A stretch of DNA of 64,000 nt from Alentia gelatinosa (Eukaryota > Annelida > Polychaeta > Phyllodocida > Polynoidae): positions 100,334,797-100,398,796 of the forward strand of contig OX465580.1 of the NCBI GenBank assembly GCA_950022655.1, read 5' to 3'. The translations under genes were made by a program, and so were the position numbers. Of this stretch, positions 45,051 through 58,208 are shown in pieces; positions within the stretch are counted from its first letter, which is position 1; every line of letters starts with the position of its first letter. The notes beneath the pieces were generated by a model. It was not told the DNA's origin. It made no database searches and saw only the letters and a program-made list of their open reading frames with translations.

Positions 45051-45480
45051 GCGTAATTACTCAATAATCTACGGATAATATAAGACTTCTCCAACCAATT
45101 CAACAGTAATCTATTTTTCAATATTTTCAACAAATATCAAATATTTCTCCACCCTCTCTCTACGTATGTCATTGTGGCGAACTCGTTGGCCGTAATGAGC
45201 GCGGGAGAGGGTTACACTCTCCTCCCCTACTCTCCATCCTCATGTGACCGCCACTGTCGATCACTTCTCCAACGGACTAACGGTCGGATAACCCTTTCCA
45301 CCCACCCACTCTACAAGAACATTTTTATTACTCTACTCCGTCCCTACGCTCACTCGTTGGGCGTAATTACTCAGTAATCCACGGATAATAGACTTCTTCT
45401 TCTATCAGTTCATCCTTAATCTATTCCTCAATATTTTCAATAAATGTCAAATATTTCTCCACCCTCCCCGCGCTGGTCGT
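45051..45480 (+). repeat. Diverged direct duplication, about 310-bp spacing
   Basis: 45051-45165 and 45361-45470 share GCGTAATTACTCA, CGGATAATA, AATATTTTCAA and CAAATATTTCTCCACCCTC. A third, weaker unit start (GTTGGCCGTAATGAGC) lies at about 45185. Noncoding. Confidence 0.7.
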
Positions 45481-45589
45481 TATCAGTGAGTGGGGTGTCT
45501 TTGGTGTAAAGGTCTTGCGCGTTGTGGGTGAAACATATGGCTGGGCAGTCTATCCCGTCGTGCTCCACGGCTGTGGTTACATTCCCAAG

Positions 45590-45730
45590 ATGTGTTTGCG
45601 AGTTAACTTGCCCGGATCTATATCAGACGGCCGTGGCTTCGTGAGGGCGCATAATAAGACAAGGTGACAAGGCCGGGGTCTAGGCGAGACGCGGGAAATC
45701 AATGGGCCACCGTCCCCTATACCCCGGGTA
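45590..45730. promoter_or_regulatory. GC-rich island
   Basis: Mixed CpG-rich block (CAGACGGCCGTGGCTTCGTG, GCGGGAAATCAATGGGCC). No coding recognised; weak candidate only. Confidence 0.2.
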
Positions 45731-45749
45731 TCATTCACACCCGTGCGTC

Positions 45750-45967
45750 CCAAGCGTCAGGGGGTGAGGGGGAGAGGATGTATGGGGGACGTCAGGGAGT
45801 TGGGGTGTGTGAAGGTTTAGGGGATACGTCAGGGGGTGGGTATGTGGGCCTGTAGGGAAGGGGGATGTCAGGGTTTGTGGATGTGAGGTGTCGCGGGGGT
45901 AGATGTGTTTGGGTGTGTGAGTAGTGTGTGTGTAGGGATGTGTGTGTTGGGGGGGGGGGGGGGGGGT
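45750..45967 (+). repeat. G/T-rich degenerate repeat ending in poly-G
   Basis: GGGGGACGTCAGGG, GGATACGTCAGGGGG and GGGGGATGTCAGGG recur at about 50-bp steps, then GTGTGT-rich sequence and a run of about 17 G's at 45950-45966. Strong G-quadruplex potential on plus. The His/Pro/Thr-rich minus frame is an artefact. Confidence 0.75.
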
Positions 45968-46029
45968 GACAGGGTAGTGGCGCCTTCCTTTATTTAAGAA
46001 AATCATAATGATTTTTTTCTCTCTTTTTA

Positions 46030-46290
46030 GATTTATTTTTCAACGACACAGGCTCTAGGCGGCGCGGCCGGAAGGAGTCCGTCTCGGGCCGGCGGGGCGG
46101 CGAGCACCCCGGAGATTGGCGAGCGGGAGACATTTGATGCCTTACTTATGCCGGTCACACCGCCGGGCGCCGGGAGGAGGGGCCGACGCCAATGTCCGGC
46201 CGGCGCCGACATGGTGCCAATCGCCCGGCCCACAGCTGGTCAACGCTCATCGGACTCCTCAGCGCCCGGCCTAGGAGCACCCACACCCCC
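46030..46290. promoter_or_regulatory. CpG-rich island
   Basis: CGGCGCGGCCGGAAGGAG, GCGAGCGGGAGACATTTGATG and CTTATGCCGGTCACACCG. Open frames on both strands are stop-poor GC artefacts as far as I can judge. A promoter or enhancer is possible. Confidence 0.3.
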
Positions 46291-47849
46291 TCCCACCTGT
46301 ACCCCAACCGCCTTTCAGCCGTCAGCCCGCCCCACCCTGCACCACACGTAGAGCCGCCCTAGTTTCTGCCTTCAACCGACTCCCTTCTCCTCCCCAACCT
46401 AATGACTTATTCCCAGTCCTCGTTTTTATTCAGGATCCCATGGTTCCGCAGAGCTACAACGTTCTTCTCGCTCATCCGACAATACCCCTACATTCACCAT
46501 ACAACGGCGACTTATATCGGTTCCCCAGGTCCACCTCAATTCATTTACTACCGACTTGCAGAAACATCTTCAGGAGTTCAAATTTATGATATACATCAAG
46601 GCTTTATGCGATAGCAACTAAAATCCGAGCAACCAATAGAATCAATGAAACGTATTTGACCAGACCGAAGAGTGTATGAAGCGCTCTAAACCAGTCTGCA
46701 CCTTCTTAAGAGATGTTTACTTCTCTGATTTGTCCCGGCCAAAACGTAGCTCACCTTATACTATTTGCCATTCAAGTAACTCCATGCCACCAACTCAAAG
46801 CAAGTCTCCGGTGACTTCCTCCACGCCTGACCCTCCCTGTTATATTACATTCCCCGCTGCAGTTGGCCTCACGTCGGATCGTCCATCCTAGTCTTCGTTT
46901 TTACCATCCATCTCCATTTCACATTTAAACAATACCATCCCGATACATCTCATCCTTTCTCTCAGGATCCAAATACCAACCTCTCAAGATTCAATAATTC
47001 TGAACTAGCCCAAACCAGAACCGACCATACTATACTAATTCACAACTCACTCTTTCTCAATTCCTTTAGTTAATTCATTCATTCTGGCTGAGGAATCCAA
47101 CGTAGACTTCTCTGATAAGTAGCCATTGTAGAGGCTCAGTACAGTTTCTAAACATAGGCGGTCGATTCTTATGAAGCGTCCATTGATAGGCAATATCCTG
47201 TCGAAATCTAATCAAATATGATGTGTTTACAATTTCTATTCTCCACAATACACAAGGTCTTTCTATGACTTACAGTGCATACTTTCTGTCACAGAATGTT
47301 TGCTAATTTCTCTTGGTTTATAGCAATATCATGTTTTGTATAACAATGCCAGTTGGTACCAAGTGCATACTAACTCTTCACAGATTTTGAATAAAGTATT
47401 TGATTTATCAAAACATTTAACATTTTTCATTATATGGAAGGTATTCCATCTCGAATATGGACGTTTCGTGAGAATCAACCAAATATATTTTATATACGTT
47501 AGCGTATTGACACTGACGTAGCTTACTTACTTAAATACTCATTACCAGAATAAGTCTGCTAAAAGTATACGAAACGTTACAACCAGCCCTACACCATCGC
47601 CCCCTATCTCGATGTAACATTACTCCCAATAAACCGTTATTAATAACTTTTAAAAAAGCAGCTTGCCTGGTTTCATCTGGACTTCTCAACATACTGGTCT
47701 TAAGTAAGCATTATCCAGAGCTCCAACCGCTATAGGTAGAAACACTATACTCTGTACTCTACACCGTATGTACTATCTTGTAGACCCTCAGCATTAAGGC
47801 CCAGTTGCACAGGGACTTAAACAAAGGAGACTGGGCTGTCGGCATACAC
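46291..47849. other. Noncoding DNA
   Basis: Pyrimidine-rich to about 47000, then AT-rich. No gene, RNA or repeat recognised. Confidence 0.45.
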
Positions 47850-48270
47850 GACCGAGACGACGAGCAACTACCCCGAACACTTCCCGCTCCTCCAGGCGCT
47901 AACGAGCAGCTCGCTGTTGCCCGGCGGGAGGTCTCCATCACCCCGGCACAACGACCAGGCACCAGCGGTGGCCGAGACAAACGAGGTGGCCGATAGGGGG
48001 CGGTAGCGGACAATGGCCTCGGGGAACAACTCGGGGGCGCGGCCTTTGGTTACAGCGAGCTGCTCGCGGCGGACGGACGGGGGGCGGCCTCTGGCGCCGC
48101 GCTGATTTGGCTGGGGACCTCGGTGTTTCATTGGGGACACAGGAGCAATGTGAACCACGTGGGGGCGCCGCCGGGGGGCTTGCAGGGGGCGTTGGACCGG
48201 GGCAAGGGGCGCATGAGTTCCGGAACGGAAGAGTTTGTGGAGACTGGGGGTCGTGTTTCGGGGCCGTATT
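47850..48270. promoter_or_regulatory. CpG-rich island, two GAGCAGCTC-type words
   Basis: The densest CpG block of the window after the tandem arrays. GAGCAGCTC at 47904-47912 and GAGCTGCTC at 48057-48065, a 13-of-15 CTCF-like CCGATAGGGGGCGGT at 47990-48004, GGACAATGGCC (Sox-like) and AACCACGTGGGG (E-box). Frames of 118-136 aa exist on minus but are Arg/Pro/Ala-rich and overlap each other; no domain recognised. Confidence 0.35.
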
Positions 48271-48858
48271 ACTAACATACACGTGTCCTGGCAATGTCTA
48301 CCGATTTGTAGGACTGCTAGAAAAGCGCTCTACAGCGTCAACTGACATTCAAGGCAATCCTAACATAACATAAATCAACCGTTTTCTACTCTCTACATCA
48401 GGGATTATCTGTTGATCTATTGTTATGAGCCCAGATTCTGAATCGCACGGACCGGCATCATCAGTTATCATTTGTTCAAAGGTCACACTATGCTAAAGTT
48501 ATTTTTGTTTCCCTATATATTCCTTCTAAATTGCTATAACAAAACAACCTATAATTTAAGAATTGCATGATCAGTGCTTTGGGTCATCTTTCCGTTATTT
48601 CACTATTTTCATTCTCATGGCGAGAAATGTATATCTATTTGAGAACTGCTTGATCAATGCTTTTGACAGTTTTGTCTTTGTTTCATCAGTTTAGAAACCA
48701 ATACTGCATTACCTTCAGCACACACAACTGACAGTAACCTTGACTTACTAAGAAAAAAATAACAAGAATATATTATAGAGTTTGACTATGTAAATGGGAT
48801 GTAGGCATGGTATCATCCAGCAGGTTTGAATAACGTATTCAACTCTAGGTCTGGGTTA
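48271..48858. other. AT-rich noncoding DNA
   Basis: CGGCATCATCAG...TATCATT at 48453-48472 repeats 21762-21781 with one mismatch; otherwise nothing. Confidence 0.45.
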
Positions 48859-48860
48859 TA

Positions 48861-48917
<57 letters not shown>
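48858..48917. repeat. (TA)n microsatellite
   Basis: About 28 TA units, interrupted once by ACATA. Confidence 0.95.
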
Positions 48918-51900
48918 TGTGTAGCTCCGCACTTTCAGGCCCCTCTACTATGGCAGGACTTACTCGAGTCTTACTTTTTGTCTCATACGAGTAGCACATC
49001 CTCACATATCAGACCCTATATAATACTAGGAATATCCGTTCCTCTCCGTTATACCCCTTCCCGACGTCCCTCCAGCGATGACTATACCCCGTTCTCTCGT
49101 CCATTCCTCCAGGGGCGGGGAGATGACATGGAAATGAAGGTGTCAGCCTGTACAGGGATCCATTCACGGCTGGCGGCGAGACTTTGATGGCTTTATCAGA
49201 TCAAATTGCCTACGGCTGCCTCACCCCCTCCGCATTCCCACACCCCACTGTGCGATACCTACGTTCAGGCCGGGACATCCATCTCGGGACCTAAACTCCA
49301 GGTTCACCCTTCATCGTCCGTGCCGCTTAAAAACCGTTCCATTCATCTCTTACATTTTACTTCTTCAAGCACGAAATGAAGATGGCTTGTCCCTCCCCAT
49401 ACCGATATCCCTGGCTTCTATGATACCCAAACATAGAAGCCGAGGAAACGGTCCATCAAACATACCTTTATTATTTCAGAAAATATGAAATCTCCATCTC
49501 CAATTACCTTGGTAATATTCGTTGTTTCTACCTAGTGTTTCTTGTACATGTAAGAAGGCTAGACAGGGCATTACCCACAGAGGATCTATAAATGTGGGGA
49601 AGGAAGGACGGGTAGAGAGCTGGTCAAAGAAAATAATGGTGGGGAAAGGATATGAGTATGCGTGGCAGAATTCATTTTGCGAATCTAGACGGATCCCTTA
49701 GGGTGAAAACCTAGAGCAGAAAAATCTTTTTTGAATTAAGGGCGGAGAAAGAGTCGGAAATCGGTATAGTTCATGTCAGTTTGATTGGGGAAAGATAAGT
49801 GATGAAAATAAGGGAAGGTAGGTACCAAGAGAAATTGGAGGAGATGGGCATGGAAGAGAGAAAAGGTGAAGGGCTAGGAGAACGTGAGAGAGTAGACGAT
49901 TGGAGAGGAATGAAATCGATCAAGAAAAGGAGGAGATGGAGGGGGATATGTAGAAGAAGTCACCAGAAGTACATGACGTCACCGCGCAAAGGGGTCGGGG
50001 GTGGAATGTTTATTGATGGCGAGATCTAGACCGAGGCAGGGCAGGCTACTAAAATGACGAGAGGAGAAGAAAGTTGATACCGTCTGCAAGTCCCACGGGC
50101 TGTCCCCGTCTGGCCTGGCTAGCTGCCAACTCGTGTCCGTCGGGGATAGCATACAAGGATATGTATAGAGAAATACGTTGCGCTAGGTAACCTGCCGAGT
50201 AGCATTTCTAGTGCAGATTTCACACGAATATTTACCGATGAACCCTTCAAATCAATATTCTTAATAGGCAGTGTTTACACAAGTAGTACTGAACTCGTGT
50301 TAAAGACTGATCAAGCTGCAACATGGAACCCTTGTCCTAGGGAATTCATTTGGGGAGATATCTATTTTAGTTGTACATGAAATTTAATCAATTCTAGAAA
50401 AATACAAGTTCCAAAATATCATCCGAATATATCTTCGCAGAGGAAACGCACTAAGCCTTTCTTTTATCTATTAACTTTCCCAATAGGAAAAAATCATTAT
50501 GATTGCGTGGCTCAGGTAAATAGTTATTTGAACGGAAGCGCCCATGAGGCTACCTGTAAAATTCAGACTGTTATCTCCACTTTGAAGACGCTATCTTCAA
50601 TCAGCGGGTGCCTTGATGGACCTGCGCCAGACCGAGTGACTCATTTTCGGACATCAAAAGATGACTGGGAGCAAAAGGGTTGGTGGAAAGGTGGGCTGCA
50701 GCGCCTGACGGGATAGCCCCCTCCTTCCCTGACCCTAACCAGTCAGGGAAAAACGACATGAAAAATGCCACTGAACCAGAAAGATACGCCCCGTATTGGC
50801 AGCTTTATCAGATATGGACTTTGCTTCAAAGGAACTCCACTATCGACTACAGGGGCCAAAAATATTTTTAAAAAGTGTTTTCTATTTATTCTCATTACCC
50901 AAGTTTCTCCCATGCCGGGGCGCTGCCGCCTCTTGCGATGGCTACTTGTGCATTTCACCTGTGGATCTATATAAAACGAGGAAAGTATGGCTTATTTCAG
51001 TGCCGGTGACTAGTCTGACGTTAGGAAATTGTCGAGTGACTGTCATATATGTTCTAATTGCGATTAAGTTGCTCTGACCTGGCCCTGGCCCTGGCTGATC
51101 CTCATTAATGTCAGGCTGGTAATGATGGATAGCTTTGGTGGCACCACCGACTTCAGTATCAATGGTTCCCACTGGCGCTGCAAGAACCAATGAACGCTGT
51201 ATCGCCCAATATATCCCCATCTTATTCATATGCCGAGGTAGAAATTGCAGTGTATTCATAGCACCACCACTCAGCCGCATAATTCAGAACACAGCTTGTG
51301 TGGGAATATCATTATTTATTACAGAATCTTAAGCGAGTAAATCTACTTTGCGTTCTTGACCAAGTGACCGCTCTAGAGCCATACCTGCAATGTCCAGGAC
51401 TTGTAATTAGAGTCAATAAACTACTATGCACGTGAATATCCGGCTATTGCGTATAGGCATGGTGCGAGGTGTAGCCTTATACAATTAATCAATTCCATGC
51501 ACTACTCACATGGGTTATGGCGCATCACCATGAACAAATTGACAATCTTATACTACTCACATCGTAACTTCATCTATGCGACTGCATGGAGGGGGAATAG
51601 AGCGAGAAATAATTTGGGCGTCACAGGATTGGAGGCTTAATATTGGCTGACGGGTTTAGAACAGCAGCATGCTGAGTAGCCCCAGAACTACGAGCGTGCT
51701 GAATTGCTTACACAATAAGGTGATGTAATACCAGTTTACTATATTTTTCGTTCGCCACAGCTATATATGTATTTATCCTCATACCTATCAACCAACCCTT
51801 CCTATGTGCAGTACATAGAAAAAACAATCGCAACTGGCAGACAGCATAGAGTATTGTCAATACCAGTTGACGTCCCCATAGATCCAGGTGGAACATTTGT

Positions 51901-52589
51901 GACATTAAGGAGCCTGTTTTAATATTATTTTACTCAGCAGCGTCACTTATTTATTAATTTTGCAACCGAGCTTATGAGAGTTTTCTCTTGGGCTGTTCTG
52001 CTCCTTCTCTATTTGAGCAGAACCTGGGTTTGATGAGGATTGAATGCCTCTGGAATTTCCTAAAAACACACGTTCCGGAAGGACTTAACATGATGAAGGA
52101 ATCATTTATTAGCGGAGAATATGGGAGCCACACTGAATATTACATATCATGACAAGTTCTTCTATTCAGTGTAAATACCTACAATGATGCTGGCCAGTAT
52201 TTGAGAACGGAAATGGAAATGTGAAATTATGAGATCGAAACTTGGACATCAAAGCTGTTTAATTAGAATACTGTGCAAATCATCTGGACTTAGAATTATG
52301 CCTACAGACTGTTCATAGTCTGACCCTTAGTCAATAATACATGACCACATACGTCAGCCTTGGACATAAAATGCCGAAGATTTCAAGGGCGGGACATGTT
52401 TTGAACAAACGTGGCCGCCGTAGCCTCCCCGTAAACATAAACAAATATGTTGTTCTAAGAACAATCATCCAGAAAGATGAGCCTTCGAAACCGGCATATC
52501 GGGAGGGAGGTGCAGAATGTGGAGGGTGGTGGTGCTGGGTGTTGAAGGAGGGTAACAGCGAGTGTGGCTGTACAAGAGGGGATGGTGTG
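48918..52589. other. Noncoding DNA
   Basis: No gene supported. A TGACGTCA octamer at 49974-49981; purine-rich 49600-49970. Frames at 50507-50716 (plus) and 50942-51280 (minus) look somewhat protein-like but lack recognisable domains or splice sites. A 9-bp hairpin GTTCTGCTC/GAGCAGAAC at 51995-52023 is followed by an 18-mer (52028-52045) identical to 3626-3643. Confidence 0.4.
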
Positions 52590-52900
52590 TGGGGGAGTCT
52601 GGTCGTCTATGAGAGCGGCTCACAAACAGCTCCAGGCGACCTCCAGGAGCAAATTTGACGAGGCTTCAGGTTGTCGACGACGCAGGCATCGATATCCGTC
52701 ACGGGGCCTAATTACACCTAGAACAAACACCTGACTTCCCGCTGGGCGTGGCCATCCTCACCCACCCCACCCCTCCCCTACACCCCCCACACTGCCGCAC
52801 ACGGAGACGGGGTCTCGTTAGCCAGAGCCCTGCATATCGGACGACCACTCGGAAAAATCTCGTCAATCCATCGGCCGTCCGCTCTGACATGCTGTTTTGG
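52590..52900. promoter_or_regulatory. GC-rich island
   Basis: GTCGACGACGCAGGCATCG, GGGGCCTAATTACACC and AATCTCGTCAATCCATCGGC. CpG-rich relative to flanks. No recognised coding. Confidence 0.25.
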
Positions 52901-53635
52901 TGAAGGATCGATAATATCAGGCCCTGTCCCTCACTTCCGACACACGCCTCCCTACACCCTCCTTTACTCCTTCTCCATAACGGCGCCTACGCCCTCTCCC
53001 GTCTGACTTACTGGACTCTTCAGACCCAACCTCCACTATTTTATGCTTAAGTTATAGTGCAGAGTAAGGGGATATTTTATATACCTATTGGGACCTAGAG
53101 TGGAACAATTATCCAGGTTAGGTTCTGCTTTCTGTCAGTCTCTCATGTCATATTGACCAGGAATATCTTTAATATGTATTATTGCTGTGGGTACGCTATG
53201 TAATGTAGACCTATTAACCTCGTTAGATCTTCATAGTTTTAGGAACTGCTTCTACGCGTTGAAAGTCCAAAGATTTGTATTTAGTTTAGATGTAAAAAGG
53301 AGCATCAGCAGCATATATCTCATCCAAGATAGCGGAACCATCACAAAAAAGATAGTGGAAGGGGCAAGTATAGGTCTGACTCCAGACATAATTGCCTGTC
53401 CGAATCGGGCTATGATGTATAGGTAACCATCAGTCTTAATGACATGCAGGTTATACCAAAACTAAAAAGCGCTTATTTCTTGTCAGCATGAGACAAAAAC
53501 TATCGACTGGTCTCTGCCAATCCCACATAAGTTCGGCGACCTTACACTTGATTCCTTTTCACAGCCCACCCCCGACATTTCCATTTGAATTTTAGAAAAA
53601 ATACCCTTCACTGTGCCCTCACGATTATAGCTCAC
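52901..53635. other. Noncoding DNA
   Basis: A 79-residue plus frame at 53187-53424 is unrecognised and isolated. Nothing else seen. Confidence 0.4.
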
Positions 53636-53675
53636 CTCTTGCATGATTTCTTGTGTGATGCCCCTGCATCCACCT
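53636..53675 (-). CDS. Weak candidate small exon, phase 2 to 0
   Basis: Minus strand, after a very good acceptor tract (ccaccacctcgccatcccgt ... ccatccag), 40 nt reading GGCRGITQEIMQE to a donor GAG/GTGAGC. Its phase fits the candidate at 59204-59295 (AG joined to A gives Arg). The coding look may be chance in so short a segment. Confidence 0.18.
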
Positions 53676-54009
53676 CTGGATGGGATGACGGGATGGCGAG
53701 GTGGTGGGGTGGGGGCAGTGTCGCCGTGTTATCGACAAAAACAGCACGTCTAAGTGGGTGATTCGGTGGTGGAGGGGCGCGGGCCGGATAAGTGTGTCTC
53801 GACAAACAAGGGTCGGGAGACGCCCGATATGTATGTATGCATCGCCTCCCGCGCTGCCGCCAGTGTCTGGTGTTTGCATTCACCTCCCCGGACACATACC
53901 CCTCCTCCCCCTATCCCCGAATGCCAACGTGGGGTTGGGGCATTCCAGGCCAGCTTCACAAGTATTGGTTGGGGTTATGGTTATGGGTCAACCCTTCCCG
54001 ATAGGGTAA
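53676..54009. other. GC-rich noncoding DNA
   Basis: Overlapping frames of 70-100 aa on both strands with no domain. Possible small regulatory island. Confidence 0.3.
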
Positions 54010-54836
54010 CATAAAATTTGAGTATACTGATATCTATTTTCCTATTACTAATCCCTTTCGCTTATTTGAAATCAATTGGAGGGTTTATCTATTCTCGTCA
54101 GAATGTCTGATGAGCAATGAAGTTTGGGGGCAGAGAGAAGAGATATAGGTGCAAATTGAGGTCAAGGGATGTAGGTGGTGGGGGAAGTTGCTGTATACTG
54201 GACGTTTGAATGTGATGTGAATATCAATCTACAGTGTTAGTTTGGAGAATCGGAATGTGGGATATAGTTGAATGTACTGATGATGGGATGGTGTTCATGT
54301 TTGGACAAGGGACATAAACGGCCTATTGGATTTCGCTAGGTTGGGGTAAAAAGGGAATGGAGTTAGCTACAGGGAGCGGGGTAATATGTAGATTGGAATA
54401 AAGGAAAGGGATGGCTCATGGGTAGGGTATAAAGGAGGTGTCGATAAGATATGGGGGTTTCTTTTCCCTCCTGAGATCACAGGGCTAAGGAGATATGAAG
54501 TAACAGAGATTAGATCTCATATTGATAAGACTAGATATAGATTATAGTAATGAGTAAAGCTTGTTGTGGTGTTGTTGATGGCGTTTCAATTTGAAGTCAG
54601 TTGTAGGAGTACTAGGTGTGCCATCTTGATCTGCTAGGGTGGGTGTGGCAATTAATGCTGGGTATAAATTCAGCCCACCTAATTCGTAGGAGGTTCGTTA
54701 GTCGAGAAGACATCAAGGAGCACTTAATCAAAGCGCTAATAACGATGCGAAGTAACTACACAGGTTGATATGGCGCTTAGCTGGTGGTGCAGATATCTGG
54801 GTATACACGGGTGAAGGCTGTGTGTCTCGTACCGCA

Positions 54837-54838
<2 letters not shown>
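54010..54838. other. Noncoding DNA
   Basis: G/T-rich to AT-rich, no gene recognised. Confidence 0.5.
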
Positions 54839-54924
<86 letters not shown>

Positions 54925-54950
54925 CAGAGAGAGACAGAGAGAGACAGAGA

Positions 54951-55029
<79 letters not shown>
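54839..55029. repeat. Compound (TA)n-(GA)n microsatellite
   Basis: About 26 TA units followed by about 69 GA-type dinucleotides with ACAGAGAG interruptions. The Ser/Leu-rich and Arg/Glu-rich frames over it are artefacts. Confidence 0.97.
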
Positions 55030-55031
<2 letters not shown>

Positions 55032-55899
55032 GTTAAGCTACGTGTTCTAGCCATCAATATTGAAATGGAAAAGTACCAGCTTATTACTAATCAAAGATGT
55101 ATAATTTGCATTCCTTAGGATGTCCAAAATATACATTTCTTTGGCTTGCCCAATGCATTTCATGTGAGGAACTGGCGGTGTAGAGTAGGAGATATCTAGT
55201 AAGGCTTGTTCAGATAGGGATGGAGAATGTTTCTTGTATTATCCACTCCTTCAGCAATGTGCCGAGCAACTGCCATAGTATTCAAGAGGTTGTTAAATAA
55301 ATAACATTCTTTAAGCCGTGATGCTGCCAGATAATGACTGCCACGATTATGTCTCCAGCCAGTCAATGATGTCCGATTATTAACAGAACTAGTCTAAATT
55401 GAATATAAAAACATGTCGTCATATTACCTGTATCCTTCTAAATATGAAGGTGGCCAGTGTTGAATCTCAGACGTGGTTGAATTAGAGGCATTTCAGCTTT
55501 CAAATAACTAATTACATTATGGTCCATTTTACCATTCACAAAAAAGTCTATTATAGATGTCACTGAATCTAATGGGAAATAGATGTTTTAAACATCACCG
55601 ATAAAAGACACTAATTGGAAGTAAGTTGACGTCGCTGTGTTTGAAATTCGGAGAACTGCTGTTTTGGAATTGACTGCTGTCTGATTTAAAGTGGGTGAAC
55701 AAAAACGCATGATTCAAAAATCAATTCTGTGTTGTGCTAAGGGGTAGGGCGCTTAGGGAAAAGCTTACCTTTCTGGGTTGTGTAGTTTTACTTCTGCTGC
55801 GAATCTGACTGAAGTTGGGCCTGTGGATTATGGACTTGAAACAGGCGGCAATAGTGGAGCCGAAGAGAGCACAGAGCATAACCATAGGCCATGCGTAGG
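55030..55899. other. AT-rich noncoding DNA
   Basis: No gene recognised. Confidence 0.5.
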
Positions 55900-56170
55900 G
55901 CTAGTGGTGGAGGGAGCCATGAGAAGCTAGGCGTAGGCCAGGGAAATAGCCAAAGCCAATGCTGGAGCCACGGGCAAAGGGGCAGCCACGGTCAGGTAAA
56001 TAGCCCAAAGGAACGGGCAGGGCGGGTAGTAGTAGATGCAGGGTCAGGGACAGAGTTGTACCTATAGACAAAAGCCAAGGCCAAGGGAATGAGCAGGGCC
56101 GATGGTGGGCCGGAGCCAGGGAAGTGGGCAGAAGCAGGGGGAGGGGAGTCCAGGGCCAGGGTAGCTGCGT
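55900..56170 (+). repeat. Degenerate AGCCA/GGG low-complexity tandem
   Basis: Repeated GGAGCCA, GGGAAATAGCC and AAAGCCAA(G/T)GC words at irregular 15-35 bp steps; purine/GCC-rich. A minus frame rich in Pro and Leu is an artefact. Confidence 0.55.
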
Positions 56171-57009
56171 ATTACCGAGTGGACATATATACATATACTT
56201 GCCGGTATGTGTTACAAGCTGAGAGGTCTAATTGAGCGTGTTTAATACTACTCTAGGGGCTGCTGATTAGAGAAACTCAAGAACGAGCCTTCAGGCAACG
56301 TACATACATATTACAGTGACTAGCCCGCAAATCAAACCTTGGGTGGTAGGAAGTCCCTCCTCCCACAACGAACTGCACATCTGAGCTTACATCGTCTCTT
56401 GAATGAGTCGATGATCAGACTACAACTTACATAATACATATATGTATGCCAAGATTAGGCTGGGCACATTCTGTGTTCTATGAGGTAATCAAGGCCTAAA
56501 TGTGTAGGATGCTGGGAGACTGTAATAGCTTTGAATAAAAACTCAAAACAATCAGCCATCCCAATTGCATTTTAATCTTCATCGAAATAAAGTATAGGAT
56601 ATAAGAACTAGATGAGTTGGAAATAGACTAAAAATACTACGTATATCCAGTTCTCTCTCCCCCCCCCCCCTTCCCACCGGCGCAAGATGTAGATAAGACT
56701 GGCCTACTTTGGTCGGCTCTCATAAGGCAAAGTAAGGGATCATGGCTTATAAGCAAGCATAACCGCGTGGTAAGGGATTTGCGAATGGAAGCAGAGCTGA
56801 GGCATCGAAACTAAGGCATGAACATCCCGGTTTGTGGGAGGTCAGAGAAGGTCAACCATGGGGCAGGATTCAAATATGGTCAGCTTCAGGACATTCATGT
56901 TCGGTACCCCCCCCTCACCACTGACCGTTAGACCAACCCCTGCAGAAGGAGAGTGAGAGGTTCTACCAAACACTCTACCAGCCCTTCAGCACACTGAACA
57001 AGGACAAGG
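56171..57009. other. Noncoding DNA
   Basis: C run at 56660-56670 and again at 56907-56915; otherwise unremarkable. Confidence 0.45.
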
Positions 57010-57250
57010 AGATGGATAGGCGCTGATCGGCCCATTGTGAGCGGCCTGGGCCGGGACGTTACCCCGGAGCCGCCGTCACCACTTCTCCATCCCATCTCCC
57101 ACCACCAATACCAATTTGGCGCGCGGCGAGGTAGAAGACGAGCGGACATGGGTGGTCGTCCCTCCTCCCCCACCCCTGAACACCGCAAATCTCCCCTCGA
57201 TTCCAGCCAAACAACCCGATTACGTCGGCATTACACTAAACACACAGCGG
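57010..57250. promoter_or_regulatory. GC-rich island
   Basis: GCTGATCGGCCCATTGTGAG, TTTGGCGCGCGGCGAG. Frames of 75-119 aa on plus and 86 on minus overlap with no domain. Regulatory reading tentative. Confidence 0.25.
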
Positions 57251-57569
57251 AAAGGGGGCGACAGGGGTCTCGGACTCGCCCGGCCTTGCTGTGTGCCCTC
57301 CGTCACCTTGGGTCAGTCAAGGGGGCAGGGCCATGTTTGCTGAGGTGTTTGAAGGGTGTTTGGAGAGGACCGGGGTGGGGTAATCCGGTAGGGTAGGACT
57401 GGGGCGGGTTAGGGCAATACGCGAGGATAAGTTTGATCAAAGAAGGTCGGTCGAGGACAGATGGGAGTAGGACTGGGATAGGCGGGACATGGATGTGATA
57501 GAACGAATGGTGTGCAATGTATTGAAGGCAGGCAAGGTACAAGTGGTACACACGTGGTGTGAGGGGTTG

Positions 57570-57665
57570 GAGGTAGGGAGGTAGGTAGGGAGGGAGGGAG
57601 GCAGTGAGGGAGGGAGTGAGGGAGGGAGGGAGGAAGGGAGGGAGGCAGGGAGGGAGGGAGGGAGG

Positions 57666-57730
<65 letters not shown>

Positions 57731-57731
57731 A

Positions 57732-57766
<35 letters not shown>

Positions 57767-57837
57767 AGTGAGGGAGGCAGGGAGGGAGGGAGGGAGGGAG
57801 GGAGGGAGGGAGGGAGGGAGGGAGGGAGGGAGGGAGG

Positions 57838-57908
<71 letters not shown>

Positions 57909-57981
57909 ACAGGCAGACAGGCAGGCAGGCAGGGAGGCAGGCAGGGAGGCAGCCAGGGAGGGAGGGAGGGAGAGAGGGAGG

Positions 57982-58046
<65 letters not shown>

Positions 58047-58047
58047 A

Positions 58048-58082
<35 letters not shown>

Positions 58083-58133
58083 AGTGAGGGAGGCAGGGAG
58101 GGAGGGAGGGAGGGAGGGAGGGAGGGAGGGAGG

Positions 58134-58208
<75 letters not shown>

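Noticed and set aside
47868..48278. 136-residue minus frame in the CpG island
   Set aside because: Arg/Pro/Ala-rich, overlaps other open frames on both strands, no recognised family.
48453..48472. 20-mer nearly identical to 21762-21781 (LINE relic)
   Set aside because: No similarity extends beyond it on either side; may be coincidence, so no LINE copy is called.
50507..51280. 69- and 112-residue frames that look partly protein-like
   Set aside because: No domain, no paired splice sites and no homologue that I can name; insufficient to call.
54728..55118. Ser/Leu-rich and Arg/Glu-rich frames of about 110 residues
   Set aside because: Translations of the TA/GA microsatellite.
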